Shown in pieces: positions 23,907 to 32,429 of a DNA stretch of 64,000 nucleotides. Within the stretch, counting starts at the first letter, position 1; each line of letters starts with the position of its first letter. Source of the stretch: Flavobacteriales bacterium (GTDB taxonomy: Bacteria; Bacteroidota; Bacteroidia; Flavobacteriales_F; PHOS-HE28); the NCBI GenBank assembly GCA_020635715.1, contig JACJZG010000003.1:124001-188000 (forward strand). Reading direction: 5' to 3'. The notes beneath the pieces are model-generated. The model worked only from the letters and a program-made list of their open reading frames with translations, was not told where the DNA came from and made no database searches. The translations under genes and the position numbers were made by a program.

Positions 23907-24116
23907 GCGAGCGGCGAAGTTAGCGGCGGTGGGGAGGCCCGTTGATCAAGGATATCAACAGGGGGAAAGGAGCAGGAGCAAGCCTGCCGTCCACCCCTGC
24001 GCTCGACCCCTGCGACTGCTCCTGGCCCTCATTCCAGACCTACATAAAATACGATACATAAATTATGTGTCATAGATCATGTATCTTTGGTCATGGCCGA
24101 GGAGTTCAATCCGTTC
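23907..24116. other. gap with inverted repeat, promoter-like box and possible truncated gene start
   Basis: An 8-bp inverted repeat CAGGAGCA / TGCTCCTG with a 26-base loop lies at 23983-24024, related to the one at 20083. Further right the DNA becomes AT-rich and holds a plus-strand TATCTTTG box at 24082-24089. An ATG at 24093 reads MAEEFNPFLLQGYDLF before entering sequence antisense to the next gene. NPF..QGY resembles the start of some Bacteroidota AAA-type ATPases. This may be the remnant of a gene start cut by the adjacent AT-rich segment. Confidence 0.35.
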
Positions 24117-25367
24117 CTACTCCAGGGTTATGATTTGTTCATCGAAGGTATTGTTTTTCTTCAAAAGGTACGCAGACACCATGGCGTACAGCAGAGGCCA
24201 CGTGCATATAGTCGGCAGAATCAAACGATCTCCCTGCCAAAAAGATATACCATTGGAGAAAAGTAGCAGATATGTGAAAGCCATTAGAATGAGGATTATA
24301 CATAGTCTATCGTAGGCTTTGTGCCTGTGCAGCCTGAAGCATATGACGAAGCAAGGAATTATGTAGAGGAAATGTAGGATGCAGTAGAGCTTGTTCATAC
24401 GATCCATTAGCCAGACAGCGGTTGGATGATCATGATTGGGCGCCAATTCCAACGTATAACCTCCAGCGTAGTATACGTTGTCCTCCAGGTGAGTGAGGTA
24501 TTGCTTTAAGAATGTTTTGGGATGGTTTCGAAGTACAGCATTGACCTGAGTGTCTGTCATCTTTGACACTGTGTCTATGGCCATATCGAACGTGAGGTCA
24601 TTTAGATCTGCAAAACATCGGGCGAAGAGGTAGTTTCGGAACGTTTTATTGCCAATATCAGAGAATCCAATACGATGGTGCTTGTAGGCCATGATAGCAA
24701 ACTGAGGTGCCAATGGCAAGAGGACACACATCAACGCGCGGTACCGGCTGATCTTCGACCCCAAGGCACGCCAGTATAGTAATGGACCCATGATGAATAC
24801 CCACGAAATGAGCAACGGGAAGAACACGGGCTTCAACAACGCCAGCGGAACGGTGATTCCGGCAACTGCTATATAGAATCTAGCGGATCCCCAGTCACGT
24901 GCGGTGGTGACGATGAATAGAGCAAGAACGGCGAGCGTAGCGGAAGTCCACACCTCAGTCAAAGCGTGATAGGTCATCGCGAAGAGAGAAAGGTTGAACA
25001 TCACAATAGAACTAGTTATCCATGCCAACAGTGGGCGGCGGGTTGCACGTCTTGTCGCAAGATGAGTGCAACCAATGCATATAAGCCAGCCGAAGAATTG
25101 CATCGCCCAGATTCCGTACGCCCCGAATGCCTTGTGCATAAGAGCAATTCCCAGTGGATACAGGTAGGCCCTCACCGCCGTGCCTTGAGATTCAGGACCG
25201 CCTAGAAGCCATCTGCCTACATCCAAGTATTCCCGTGAATCCCAGGTTGCGAAGACAACCCCATCTGAGACCGCATAGTTCATTATGGCGTGCAGAAGAC
25301 CGTAATAAAGTGTTGCTACGAATGATACCTGGGTAAGAAGAATCCGCTCCGGTGGACTCAGTTGCAT
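24117..25367 (-). CDS. polytopic membrane protein, GT-C glycosyltransferase-like
   Basis: A 416-residue protein with about ten hydrophobic segments. A loop after the first segment contains WDSREYLDVGRWLLGG, in the place where GT-C glycosyltransferases carry an acidic catalytic motif. The end (FSNGISFWQGDRLILPTICT) resembles the last helices of such proteins. The specific substrate is not visible. The gene is clearly AT-richer than its neighbours and uses A/T-ending codons, a sign of transfer. It sits between remnants of other genes. Confidence 0.6.
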   Translation of the reverse strand: MQLSPPERILLTQVSFVATLYYGLLHAIMNYAVSDGVVFATWDSREYLDVGRWLLGGPESQGTAVRAYLYPLGIALMHKAFGAYGIWAMQFFGWLICIGCTHLATRRATRRPLLAWITSSIVMFNLSLFAMTYHALTEVWTSATLAVLALFIVTTARDWGSARFYIAVAGITVPLALLKPVFFPLLISWVFIMGPLLYWRALGSKISRYRALMCVLLPLAPQFAIMAYKHHRIGFSDIGNKTFRNYLFARCFADLNDLTFDMAIDTVSKMTDTQVNAVLRNHPKTFLKQYLTHLEDNVYYAGGYTLELAPNHDHPTAVWLMDRMNKLYCILHFLYIIPCFVICFRLHRHKAYDRLCIILILMAFTYLLLFSNGISFWQGDRLILPTICTWPLLYAMVSAYLLKKNNTFDEQIITLE

Positions 25368-25898
25368 GTGGTGGTCGGATAATGCTGTACTGCAAGAAGG
25401 CTAAAACTAACTTCCAACCATGAGAACCCGATGGGCCCCCAGAGCATTCACCGCTGGGTGAGCTTAGGTTGGGTCCAATCCGGTTCTGCGCACACGCGGA
25501 TCCCATTGTCCTTTTACTCTGGGGATGGATCAGAAACCACGCTTGTAACTCGCCTGCCGCTTCGTTCCGCTGTGAAGTAGCGCCCTCCTCCCCAGGCCCT
25601 CCGCCAAATCACTGCTCGCCCTGGCCGTGCTCGAATAGTTGCTTGTCCAGGGTCGGTCGCTATGACCAGCGCGGCTATCTGCCGAACGGACGCGTGGTGC
25701 CTTCTGGTTGTTTTGAAGAGTATAACTTGGTATACGTGTTCGGCTCCACGTTCAATTGGAATGGACATGTATGCACAAAAGATAACGCGGAGGGCTGCAG
25801 GGTCCCCTCGTACCGCGGGAGATTGACCCTGCGGAGACATAGATGCTTTGAGTCCGGGAGTGCGTGTGCTCAGCAACCCCTGATCCTGATAAGATAAG
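25368..25898. other. intergenic stretch with a Fic-gene fragment and otherwise no convincing gene
   Basis: Apart from the Fic 3' fragment at 25530-25640, the sequence shows no gene I can support. A plus-strand frame around 25650-25890 (VVPSGCFEEYNLVYVF and following) is open but short and without a recognisable domain. It may be further gene debris. Confidence 0.4.
25530..25640 (-). pseudogene. 3' fragment of a Fic-family gene
   Basis: The minus strand reads, in one open frame to the stop at 25530, STARASSDLAEGLGRRALLH then SGTKRQASYKRGF. The end of the intact Fic gene at 26542 reads STATASRDLAEAVGRKVLLL then SGTKRQARYTRTV. The DNA also matches (shared CTCGCCTGCCGCTTCGTTCC). The two have diverged, so this is the tail of an older paralogue. 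Its Fic domain is missing. Confidence 0.75.
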
Positions 25899-26483
25899 AT
25901 GACTGTCCGCGTTTTGCTTCTCATGCTCGGCATCGGACCTTGGTGTGCAATGCACGGCCAGGAGTTCAGCTGTTCCATTGCCGCCAGGTGTTCGCTTCCT
26001 TTGAACGACCCGGCACAACTGAGCTACCACCTCGATCTGGGTTATGCGGACACTTCGTGGACCATCGACTGGTTACGGATCGACTATGCTGCGGCCTACT
26101 TATTCAAGACCATAGACGATTTCACGCTGGAGGAGCAGACGAGGAGCGTTGGGCTTGCTTTTGGTTGGTACATGCATCGTAGAGAACGGTTGGAAATGCG
26201 TGTCGGGATCCAACTTCGATATAACAGGATCGAACGTTCCGTGTTCACAGGGCCATCCGGTTGGGCATACGGATCTTACACTGCACAATGTATGGGTTCT
26301 GAAGTGCCTGTGCAGATCGCCTTGCGCTTGGGGCGATCCAGCCCGTTCCATTTTTTCGTGGAGGCCGTTCCTGGCTATTCCCATGTCCTCTCTCAAAGGA
26401 GCTTCGATCGTCCTGATACTTCCATGCGGGTGCGGAACACCCTGAGCATGGCACTGCTTTCCGGTTTCAGGCTGCGGATCTGA
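25899..26483 (+). CDS. hypothetical outer-membrane barrel-like protein
   Basis: A 194-residue product with a signal peptide (MTVRVLLLMLGIGPWCAMHGQ). The mature part alternates polar and aromatic residues in strand-length blocks (LSYHLDLGYADTSWTIDWLR, RLEMRVGIQLRYNRIERSVF, FHFFVEAVPGYSHVL) and ends in a strand-like SMALLSGFRLRI. This suggests a small outer-membrane barrel. I recognise no family. It is convergent with the Fic gene. Confidence 0.55.
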   Translation: MTVRVLLLMLGIGPWCAMHGQEFSCSIAARCSLPLNDPAQLSYHLDLGYADTSWTIDWLRIDYAAAYLFKTIDDFTLEEQTRSVGLAFGWYMHRRERLEMRVGIQLRYNRIERSVFTGPSGWAYGSYTAQCMGSEVPVQIALRLGRSSPFHFFVEAVPGYSHVLSQRSFDRPDTSMRVRNTLSMALLSGFRLRI

Positions 26484-26541
26484 GCGACGCAGCTGGTTCA
26501 TACGGCAGTTTGAAGGGCAGCCTTGGGAGCATGGTGCGATC

Positions 26542-27513
26542 TCAGACAGTCCGCGTGTACCTCGCCTGCCGCTTCGTTCCGCTGAGCAGTAGCACCTTCC
26601 GCCCCACCGCCTCCGCCAGGTCCCGGCTGGCCGTGGCCGTGCTCAATTCAGGGAACATGTTCAGGTAGTCCTTCCGGCGGAAAGGCCTGTCCGGATTCTG
26701 TTGCAGGAAGAGGGCGATACGGTCGCGCCCGGTGAGCACCGGGTCCGGGGAGGCCAGCAGTTCGGCCAGCGCTTCATCGATACGTTCCAGGAGGTAGGCG
26801 ATGAACTCACCGCAGTCGCCACGACGGTCGGCGTACTCCAAGGCGGCGTAGTAGGCCGGCTGGGTGCGTTGGATGAAGGCTTCCACCGGCAGGTAGGCGA
26901 ACACCGGCCAGTAGCGCATGAGCATCCGCTTCTGCCAGAGCCGGGCCAGGCGCCCGTTGCCGGCCGTGAAGGGACGGAGGTAGACCAGGCCGAAGTGGAG
27001 CACGCAACTCGTGATCAGGGGTGGGAAGTCATCCTCCTCCGCGTAGCGCAGCAACTCATGCACATTGGCGGGCAGGTCATGGGCGCTGGCGGTGCGCAGT
27101 GGTTCGGGCTCGCCATAAACCACGTCCATGGGTCCGGTGCGGAAGTGGCCGGCATCGAGTGCGAGGCCATGCATCAATACCCCATGGGCGTGGCGCAGGT
27201 CGTGCTCGACGAAGGGGTCCAGCTCCAACGCCAGATCGTGGGCGCGGTGGGTGTTCACCGCTTCCAGGGCGGCCGAGCCTTCGGTGGCGGACGTCGGGCT
27301 GGCCAGGATATCGGCAACGGGCAGGGTGTCCAGGGTGCTTCCCTCGATGGCCAAAGTGCTGTGTACCACACTGATGTGGTAGGCCTTGGCGAGTTCGGCG
27401 GCCGGTGCGTGCAGGTGCCGGGCATGCACTTCGCCCAGCCGGTGGTGGATGGTGGCCAGCAGGTTCAGCATGCGGGGGCTGATGGAGTAGTAGGTGATGC
27501 TGGCGATGTCCAT
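26542..27513 (-). CDS. Fic-family protein with Arg at the catalytic His position
   Basis: The 323-residue protein has the inhibitory-helix motif [S/T]xxxE[G/N] at 52-58 (STLAIEG), a Fic core, and HFGLVYLRPFTAGNGRLARL with the signature at 180-188. Compared with HPFxDGNGR, His is Arg and Asp is Ala, while GNGR and RLW are kept. The C-terminus is a winged helix (RRKDYLNMFPELSTATASRD). Nucleotide binding may persist, but AMP transfer without the His base is unlikely. An inverted repeat just upstream of the start would suit autoregulation. A fragment of a diverged paralogue lies about 900 bp downstream. Confidence 0.85.
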   Translation of the reverse strand: MDIASITYYSISPRMLNLLATIHHRLGEVHARHLHAPAAELAKAYHISVVHSTLAIEGSTLDTLPVADILASPTSATEGSAALEAVNTHRAHDLALELDPFVEHDLRHAHGVLMHGLALDAGHFRTGPMDVVYGEPEPLRTASAHDLPANVHELLRYAEEDDFPPLITSCVLHFGLVYLRPFTAGNGRLARLWQKRMLMRYWPVFAYLPVEAFIQRTQPAYYAALEYADRRGDCGEFIAYLLERIDEALAELLASPDPVLTGRDRIALFLQQNPDRPFRRKDYLNMFPELSTATASRDLAEAVGRKVLLLSGTKRQARYTRTV

Positions 27514-27516
27514 TTA

Positions 27517-27543
27517 TAGTATCAAATGATGCTAACAAAGGTA
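27517..27543 (-). promoter_or_regulatory. promoter box and operator-like repeat of the second Fic gene
   Basis: A TACCTTTG -7 box occupies 27543-27536 on the minus strand. Between it and the start codon lies TAGTATCA-AA-TGATGCTA (27517-27534), an inverted repeat with one mismatch, positioned where a bound repressor would block transcription. Confidence 0.5.
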
Positions 27544-27817
27544 AGAGGTCGGTCTGGATCGATCTTCACGCCTCGACGCGGAAATGCGGATCCGGCGCCG
27601 GATCCAGGGCCTCGGATGCGCTGGCATTCGCTTGGATCGCAAGGTTTTAGCTGGTGATGAACCCGGAAACCGGATCCACCGGGCGATCCAGCCTCCCTGG
27701 TCGTCCTTGGAATTTTCGTTGAACACCAGATGGTTGGAAACTGCTTTCACGTACATTTGCAGCCCGTTTTTAGCCGAGGAATGGCTAAAGACGCTGAAAG
27801 CCAACCGAAAGGAGCTC
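27544..27817 (+). promoter_or_regulatory. promoter and leader of the ribosomal operon
   Basis: A perfect 18-bp palindrome GGATCCGGC/GCCGGATCC lies at 27588-27605. A TACATTTG -7 box is at 27752-27759; no convincing -33 element is at the usual distance (a TTG lies 15 bases upstream). The leader contains a hairpin with arms TTTAGCC / GGCTAAA (27769-27789) shortly before rpsL. Control by a ribosomal protein binding the leader is possible but not shown. Confidence 0.45.
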
Positions 27818-28216
27818 ATGCCAACCATTCAACAGCTCATCCGCAAGGGTCGCGAGAACCCTGTGTACAAGAGCAAGTCCATTGCCCTGAAGTCCTGCCC
27901 ACAGCGCCGTGGCGTGTGCACCAAGGTGTACACCACCACCCCGAAGAAGCCGAACTCGGCCCTTCGCAAGGTGGCCAAGGTGCGCCTGGTGAACGGCTAC
28001 GAGGTGATCGCCTACATCGGCGGTGAGGGTCACAACCTGCAGGAACACAGCATCGTGCTCGTGCGCGGTGGTCGTGTGAAGGACCTGCCCGGTGTGAAGT
28101 ACCACATCGTCCGCGGTGTATTGGACACCTCGGGTGTGGAAGGTCGCAACCAGCGTCGCAGCAAATACGGCACGAAGAAGCCCAAACCCGGAGCGGCTCC
28201 TGCCAAGAAGAAATAA
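27818..28216 (+). CDS. rpsL: ribosomal protein S12
   Basis: The 132-residue S12 lies at the 30S decoding centre. The loop TTTPKKPNSALRKVAKV is intact with Lys at 43 and 44, and GGRVKDLPGVKYH is also present, so the wild-type streptomycin-site residues are kept. A basic C-terminal tail (KKPKPGAAPAKKK) extends the usual end. The start at 27818 follows GGAGCTC; the in-frame upstream sequence is leader. First gene of the long operon. Confidence 0.98.
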   Translation: MPTIQQLIRKGRENPVYKSKSIALKSCPQRRGVCTKVYTTTPKKPNSALRKVAKVRLVNGYEVIAYIGGEGHNLQEHSIVLVRGGRVKDLPGVKYHIVRGVLDTSGVEGRNQRRSKYGTKKPKPGAAPAKKK

Positions 28217-28241
28217 GCGTTCACGGTAAGGTTCAAAGACC

Positions 28242-28706
28242 ATGCGCAAGAAAGCAGTCAAGCACACGACCCTGCCCGACCCCAAGTTCGGTGACACGCA
28301 GGTGACCAAGTTCGTGAACAACCTGATGTACGACGGCAAGAAGAGCAAGTCGTTCGACATCTTCTACAACGCGATCGACATCGTTGCCGAGAAGAGCGGC
28401 GAGGACGGTCTGGAGATCTTCCGCAAGGCGCTCACGAACGTGACGCCGCAGGTGGAGGTGCGCAGCCGCCGTGTGGGTGGTGCCAACTTCCAGATCCCGC
28501 AGGCCGTTCGCGAGGACCGCAAGAAGAGCCTCGCGATGAAATGGCTGATCGGCTACGCCCGCAACCGCAACGAGCGGAGCATGGCGAGCAAATTGGCGAA
28601 CGAGATCCTGGCCGCGTCCAAGGAGGAGGGCGGTGCATTCAAGAAGAAGGAGGAAGTCCACAAGATGGCCGAAGCGAACAAGGCGTTCAGCCACTTCCGC
28701 TTCTGA
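28242..28706 (+). CDS. rpsG: ribosomal protein S7
   Basis: The 154-residue protein starts MRKKAVKHTTLPDPKFGD and contains the S7 signatures VTKFVNNLMYDGKKSKS and NVTPQVEVRSRRVGGANFQI. S7 nucleates assembly of the 30S head and contacts E-site tRNA. It is 25 bases after rpsL and 24 before fusA, the classical str order. Confidence 0.98.
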   Translation: MRKKAVKHTTLPDPKFGDTQVTKFVNNLMYDGKKSKSFDIFYNAIDIVAEKSGEDGLEIFRKALTNVTPQVEVRSRRVGGANFQIPQAVREDRKKSLAMKWLIGYARNRNERSMASKLANEILAASKEEGGAFKKKEEVHKMAEANKAFSHFRF

Positions 28707-28730
28707 TAACGACGGGTAGCGAACAGAACA

Positions 28731-30839
28731 ATGGCCAAGAGGGACCTCAAATACACGCGCAACATCGGCATCATGGCGCACATCGATGCCGGCAAGACGA
28801 CCACGTCCGAGCGCATCCTGTACTACACCGGTCTGGTACACAAGATCGGTGAGGTGCACGACGGTGCGGCCACCATGGACTGGATGGAGCAGGAGCAGGA
28901 GCGGGGGATCACCATCACCAGCGCTGCCACCACCACCAGCTGGAAGTACCGCGACCAGACCTACAAGATCAACCTGATCGACACCCCGGGCCACGTGGAC
29001 TTCACCGTGGAGGTGGAGCGCAGCCTGCGCGTGCTGGACGGTGCCGTTGCCCTCTTCTGCGCCGTGGGTGGCGTGGAGCCCCAGAGCGAGACGGTATGGC
29101 GCCAGGCCAACAAGTACAAAGTGCCCCGCATCGGCTTCGTCAACAAGATGGACCGCAGCGGCGCCGACTTCTTCAAGGTGGTGGCCCAGATCAAGGAGCG
29201 CCTCGGCGCCAACCCGGTACCCCTGCAGGTGCCCATCGGTGCCGAAGCGGACTTCAAGGGTGTTGTTGACCTGATCAACAACCGCGGCATGGTGTGGAAC
29301 GAGGCCGACCAGGGAATGACCTGGAGCGAGGTCGCGATCCCCGAAGACCTGAAGGAGACCGTGGAGGAGTGGCGTGGCAAGCTCATCGAGGCCGTTGCCG
29401 AGAGCGACGACACCTTGATGGAGAAGTACTTCAACGATCCGGACTCCCTGACGGAAGCCGAGATCATGAACGCCATCCGCAAGAGCGCGATCAGCATGAG
29501 CATCACGCCGATCCTGTGCGGCAGCGCCTTCAAGAACAAGGGCGTGCAGACCATGCTGGACGCGGTGATGGCCTACCTGCCGAGCCCGATGGACATCGAG
29601 GCGGTCGTTGGTACGGACCCGGATACCGGCGAAGAGATCACCCGCAAGCCGGATGCGAGCGAGCCGATGGCCAGCCTGGCCTTCAAGATCGCCACGGACC
29701 CCTATGTGGGTCGCCTGGCCTTCTTCCGCTGCTACAGCGGTGCGGTGCCTGCCGGCAGTTATGTGAAGAACATGCGCACCGGCAACAAGGAGCGTATCAG
29801 CCGCATCTTCCAGATGCACTCCAACAAGCAGAACCCTGTCGAGGTCATCGAGGCCGGCGACATCGGAGCAGCTGTTGGATTCAAGGACATCCGCACCGGT
29901 GACACGCTGTGCTCGGAGGACAAGCCGATCGTGCTGGAGAGCATGAGCTTCCCCGAGCCGGTGATCGGCATCGCCATCGAGCCCAAGACCCAGGCCGACC
30001 TGGACAAGATGGGTACGGCACTGGCGAAGCTGGCCGAAGAGGACCCCACCTTCAAGGTGCACACGGACGAGGAGACCGGCCAGACCGTGATCAGCGGGAT
30101 GGGCGAACTGCACCTGGAGATCCTCGTGGACCGCATGAAGCGCGAGTTCAAGGTGGAATGCAACCAGGGTGCTCCGCAGGTGAAGTACAAGGAGGCCATC
30201 ACCGGCACCACCGAGCACCGCGAGGTTTACAAGAAGCAGACCGGTGGTCGCGGTAAGTTCGCCGACATCCATGTGCGCATCGAGCCGCAGACGGACAAGG
30301 AGAAGACCGGCCTGGAGTTCATCGACGAGATCAAGGGCGGTTCCATCCCGAAGGAATTCATCGGACCCGTACAGAAGGGCTTCGAGGCCAGCTTGAAGAA
30401 CGGCGTGCTCGCCGGTTACCCGATGGAGAGCCTGAAGGTGACCCTGTACGACGGTTCGTTCCACAACGTGGACTCCGATGCGTTGAGCTTCGAGATCTGC
30501 GCCAAGTCCGCCTTCCGCGCCGCCGTGCCCAAGTGCAAGCCGGTGCTGATGGAGCCGATCATGAAGATCGAGGTGATCACGCCCGAGGAGAACATGGGCG
30601 ATATCGTGGGTGACCTGAACCGTCGCCGCGGCACCATCCTGGGGATGGAGGACCGCAGCGGGGCCAAGGCCATCAAGGGCGAAGTGCCGCTGAGCGAGAT
30701 GTTCGGCTACGTCACCAGCCTCCGCACCCTGAGCTCCGGCCGCGCGAGCAGCACCATGGAGTTCAGCCATTACGTTCCGGCCCCCAACAACATCACCGAA
30801 GCCGTCCTGGCCAAGGTGCGTGGCAAAGTATCAGCATAA
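28731..30839 (+). CDS. fusA: elongation factor G
   Basis: A 702-residue translocase GTPase. G-domain motifs: AHIDAGKTT (G1, about 17-25), RGITITSA (G2), DTPGH (G3) and NKMD (G4). Domains II to V follow with full length, including the domain IV tip and the GYVTSLRTLSSGRASSTMEF C-terminal segment. It drives tRNA and mRNA movement after peptide transfer. In this genome tuf does not follow; rpsJ does, as usual in Bacteroidota. Confidence 0.98.
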   Translation: MAKRDLKYTRNIGIMAHIDAGKTTTSERILYYTGLVHKIGEVHDGAATMDWMEQEQERGITITSAATTTSWKYRDQTYKINLIDTPGHVDFTVEVERSLRVLDGAVALFCAVGGVEPQSETVWRQANKYKVPRIGFVNKMDRSGADFFKVVAQIKERLGANPVPLQVPIGAEADFKGVVDLINNRGMVWNEADQGMTWSEVAIPEDLKETVEEWRGKLIEAVAESDDTLMEKYFNDPDSLTEAEIMNAIRKSAISMSITPILCGSAFKNKGVQTMLDAVMAYLPSPMDIEAVVGTDPDTGEEITRKPDASEPMASLAFKIATDPYVGRLAFFRCYSGAVPAGSYVKNMRTGNKERISRIFQMHSNKQNPVEVIEAGDIGAAVGFKDIRTGDTLCSEDKPIVLESMSFPEPVIGIAIEPKTQADLDKMGTALAKLAEEDPTFKVHTDEETGQTVISGMGELHLEILVDRMKREFKVECNQGAPQVKYKEAITGTTEHREVYKKQTGGRGKFADIHVRIEPQTDKEKTGLEFIDEIKGGSIPKEFIGPVQKGFEASLKNGVLAGYPMESLKVTLYDGSFHNVDSDALSFEICAKSAFRAAVPKCKPVLMEPIMKIEVITPEENMGDIVGDLNRRRGTILGMEDRSGAKAIKGEVPLSEMFGYVTSLRTLSSGRASSTMEFSHYVPAPNNITEAVLAKVRGKVSA

Positions 30840-30852
30840 CCCGCAAGAAGCG

Positions 30853-31158
30853 ATGACCCAAAAGATCAGGATCAAGCTGCGGTCGTACGATCACAACCTC
30901 GTCGACAAGAGCGCCGAGAAGATCGTAAAGACGGTGAAGAGCACGGGCGCTGTCGTCAGTGGACCCATTCCCCTGCCGACCCACAAGCGCATGTTCACGG
31001 TGCTCCGCTCGCCGCACGTCAACAAGAAGGCGCGCGAGCAGTTCCAACTGTGCAGTTACAAACGCATGATGGACATCTACAGCTCGTCCTCCAAGACGAT
31101 CGATGCCCTGATGAAGCTCGAGCTCCCGAGCGGCGTGGATGTGGAGATCAAAGTCTGA
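30853..31158 (+). CDS. rpsJ: ribosomal protein S10
   Basis: 101 residues beginning MTQKIRIKLRSYDHNLVD. The HKRMFTVLRSPHVNKKAREQ loop is the S10 signature. S10 also binds NusB in antitermination. Start 30853 is chosen; a frame extending into fusA adds a non-conserved tail. It joins the str and S10 groups. Confidence 0.97.
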   Translation: MTQKIRIKLRSYDHNLVDKSAEKIVKTVKSTGAVVSGPIPLPTHKRMFTVLRSPHVNKKAREQFQLCSYKRMMDIYSSSSKTIDALMKLELPSGVDVEIKV

Positions 31159-31177
31159 CCGATAGCACCACACAGCC

Positions 31178-31795
31178 ATGAGCGGACTCATTGGAAAGAA
31201 GATCGGCATGACCAGCCTGTACGACTCGGACGGGTCACTGGTGGCATGCACGGTGATCGAGGCGGCACCCAACGTGGTGACCCACGTGAAGACCATGGAG
31301 AAGGACGGCTACCAGGCCGTGCAGCTCTCCTACGGCGAGCGTCGTGAGAAGAACACCCCGGCCGCATTGCTGGGCCACTACAAGAAGGCGAACACCACCC
31401 CGAAGGTGAAGGCGCACGAGTTCAAGGAGTTCGAGACCGAACTGAAGCTGGGTGAGACCGTGGGTCTCGACATCTTCGAGGAGGGCAGCTTCGTGACCGT
31501 GACCGGCAACAGCAAGGGCAAGGGTTTCCAAGGCGTGGTGAAGCGTCACGGCTTCAGCGGTGTGGGCGAAGGCACGCACGGCCAGCATGACCGGAGCCGC
31601 GCTCCGGGTTCCCTGGGCGGCAGCTCATACCCGAGCCGCGTGTTCAAGGGCCTGCGCATGGCCGGCCGCACGGGCGGGAACAAAGTGACCACCGAGAACC
31701 TGAAGGTGGTGAAGGTGGACGCTGGTAAGAACCTGTTGCTTCTCAAGGGTACCGTACCTGGTCCCAAGGGCAGCATCGTGATCATCTGGAAATAA
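31178..31795 (+). CDS. rplC: ribosomal protein L3
   Basis: 205 residues. The central extension VVKRHGFSGVGEGTHGQHDR and GSLGGSSYPSRVFKGLRMAG reaches towards the peptidyl-transferase centre; the GQHD Gln is the usual methylation site. It starts MSGLIGKKIGMTSLYD. It is one of the first proteins in 50S assembly. Confidence 0.97.
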   Translation: MSGLIGKKIGMTSLYDSDGSLVACTVIEAAPNVVTHVKTMEKDGYQAVQLSYGERREKNTPAALLGHYKKANTTPKVKAHEFKEFETELKLGETVGLDIFEEGSFVTVTGNSKGKGFQGVVKRHGFSGVGEGTHGQHDRSRAPGSLGGSSYPSRVFKGLRMAGRTGGNKVTTENLKVVKVDAGKNLLLLKGTVPGPKGSIVIIWK

Positions 31796-31796
31796 G

Positions 31797-32426
31797 ATGG
31801 AACTCGAGATCCACGGCAAGGACGGCAAGTCCACCGGCAAGAAGGCCAAGCTGAACGACGCGGTGTTCGCGATCGAGCCGAACGACCACGCCATCTGGCT
31901 GGACGTGAAACAGCACCTGGCCAACAAGCGTCAAGGCACGGCCAAGACCTTGGAGAAGAGCGAGGTGAGCGGCAGCACCAAGAAACTGCACCGCCAGAAG
32001 GGCACGGGTGGCAGCCGCAAAGGCAGCATCAAGAGCCCGCTGTTCAAGGGTGGTGCACGCGTGTTCGGCCCCAAGCCCCGCGACTACCACTTCAAACTGA
32101 ACAAGAAGGTGAAGGACCTGGCCCGCCGCAGCGCCCTCACCTACAAGGCGAAGGACGGATCGTTGAAGGTGATCGACAGCGTATCGCTGAGCGCCCCGAA
32201 GACGAGCGAGTTCGCCGCCATCCTGAAGGCCTTCCAGCTGAACAGCCGCAAGAGCGTGCTGGTGGTGCCCAGCAAGGATGACAACATCGTGCTCAGCGCC
32301 CGCAACATCCAGAACACCCGCGTGGTGGTGGCCAGCGAGCTGAACACCTACGACATCATGAACGCCAACGGCCTGCTGATCGTGAAGGACGCGATCGCAC
32401 CGCTGGAAACCATCCTCACCAAGTAA
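31797..32426 (+). CDS. rplD: ribosomal protein L4
   Basis: 209 residues. The exit-tunnel loop is visible (HRQKGTGGSRKGSIKSPLFK, GGARVFGPKPRDY). It starts one base after the rplC stop. L4 is the autoregulator of the S10 operon in some bacteria; no such leader structure is evident before rpsJ here. Confidence 0.97.
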   Translation: MELEIHGKDGKSTGKKAKLNDAVFAIEPNDHAIWLDVKQHLANKRQGTAKTLEKSEVSGSTKKLHRQKGTGGSRKGSIKSPLFKGGARVFGPKPRDYHFKLNKKVKDLARRSALTYKAKDGSLKVIDSVSLSAPKTSEFAAILKAFQLNSRKSVLVVPSKDDNIVLSARNIQNTRVVVASELNTYDIMNANGLLIVKDAIAPLETILTK

Positions 32427-32429
32427 GCC

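Noticed and set aside
25469..25897. 142-aa plus-strand ORF before the barrel gene
   Set aside because: Overlaps the Fic fragment on the other strand, has no domain or signal, and its parts look like debris.
28233..30770. 845-aa minus-strand ORF antisense to rpsG and fusA
   Set aside because: Shadow frame caused by high GC and strong codon bias of the ribosomal genes; His/Leu/Val-rich with no domain.
30840..30852. Expected tuf gene between fusA and rpsJ
   Set aside because: Only 13 bases separate fusA and the rpsJ start; tuf is simply not here, as in other Bacteroidota.
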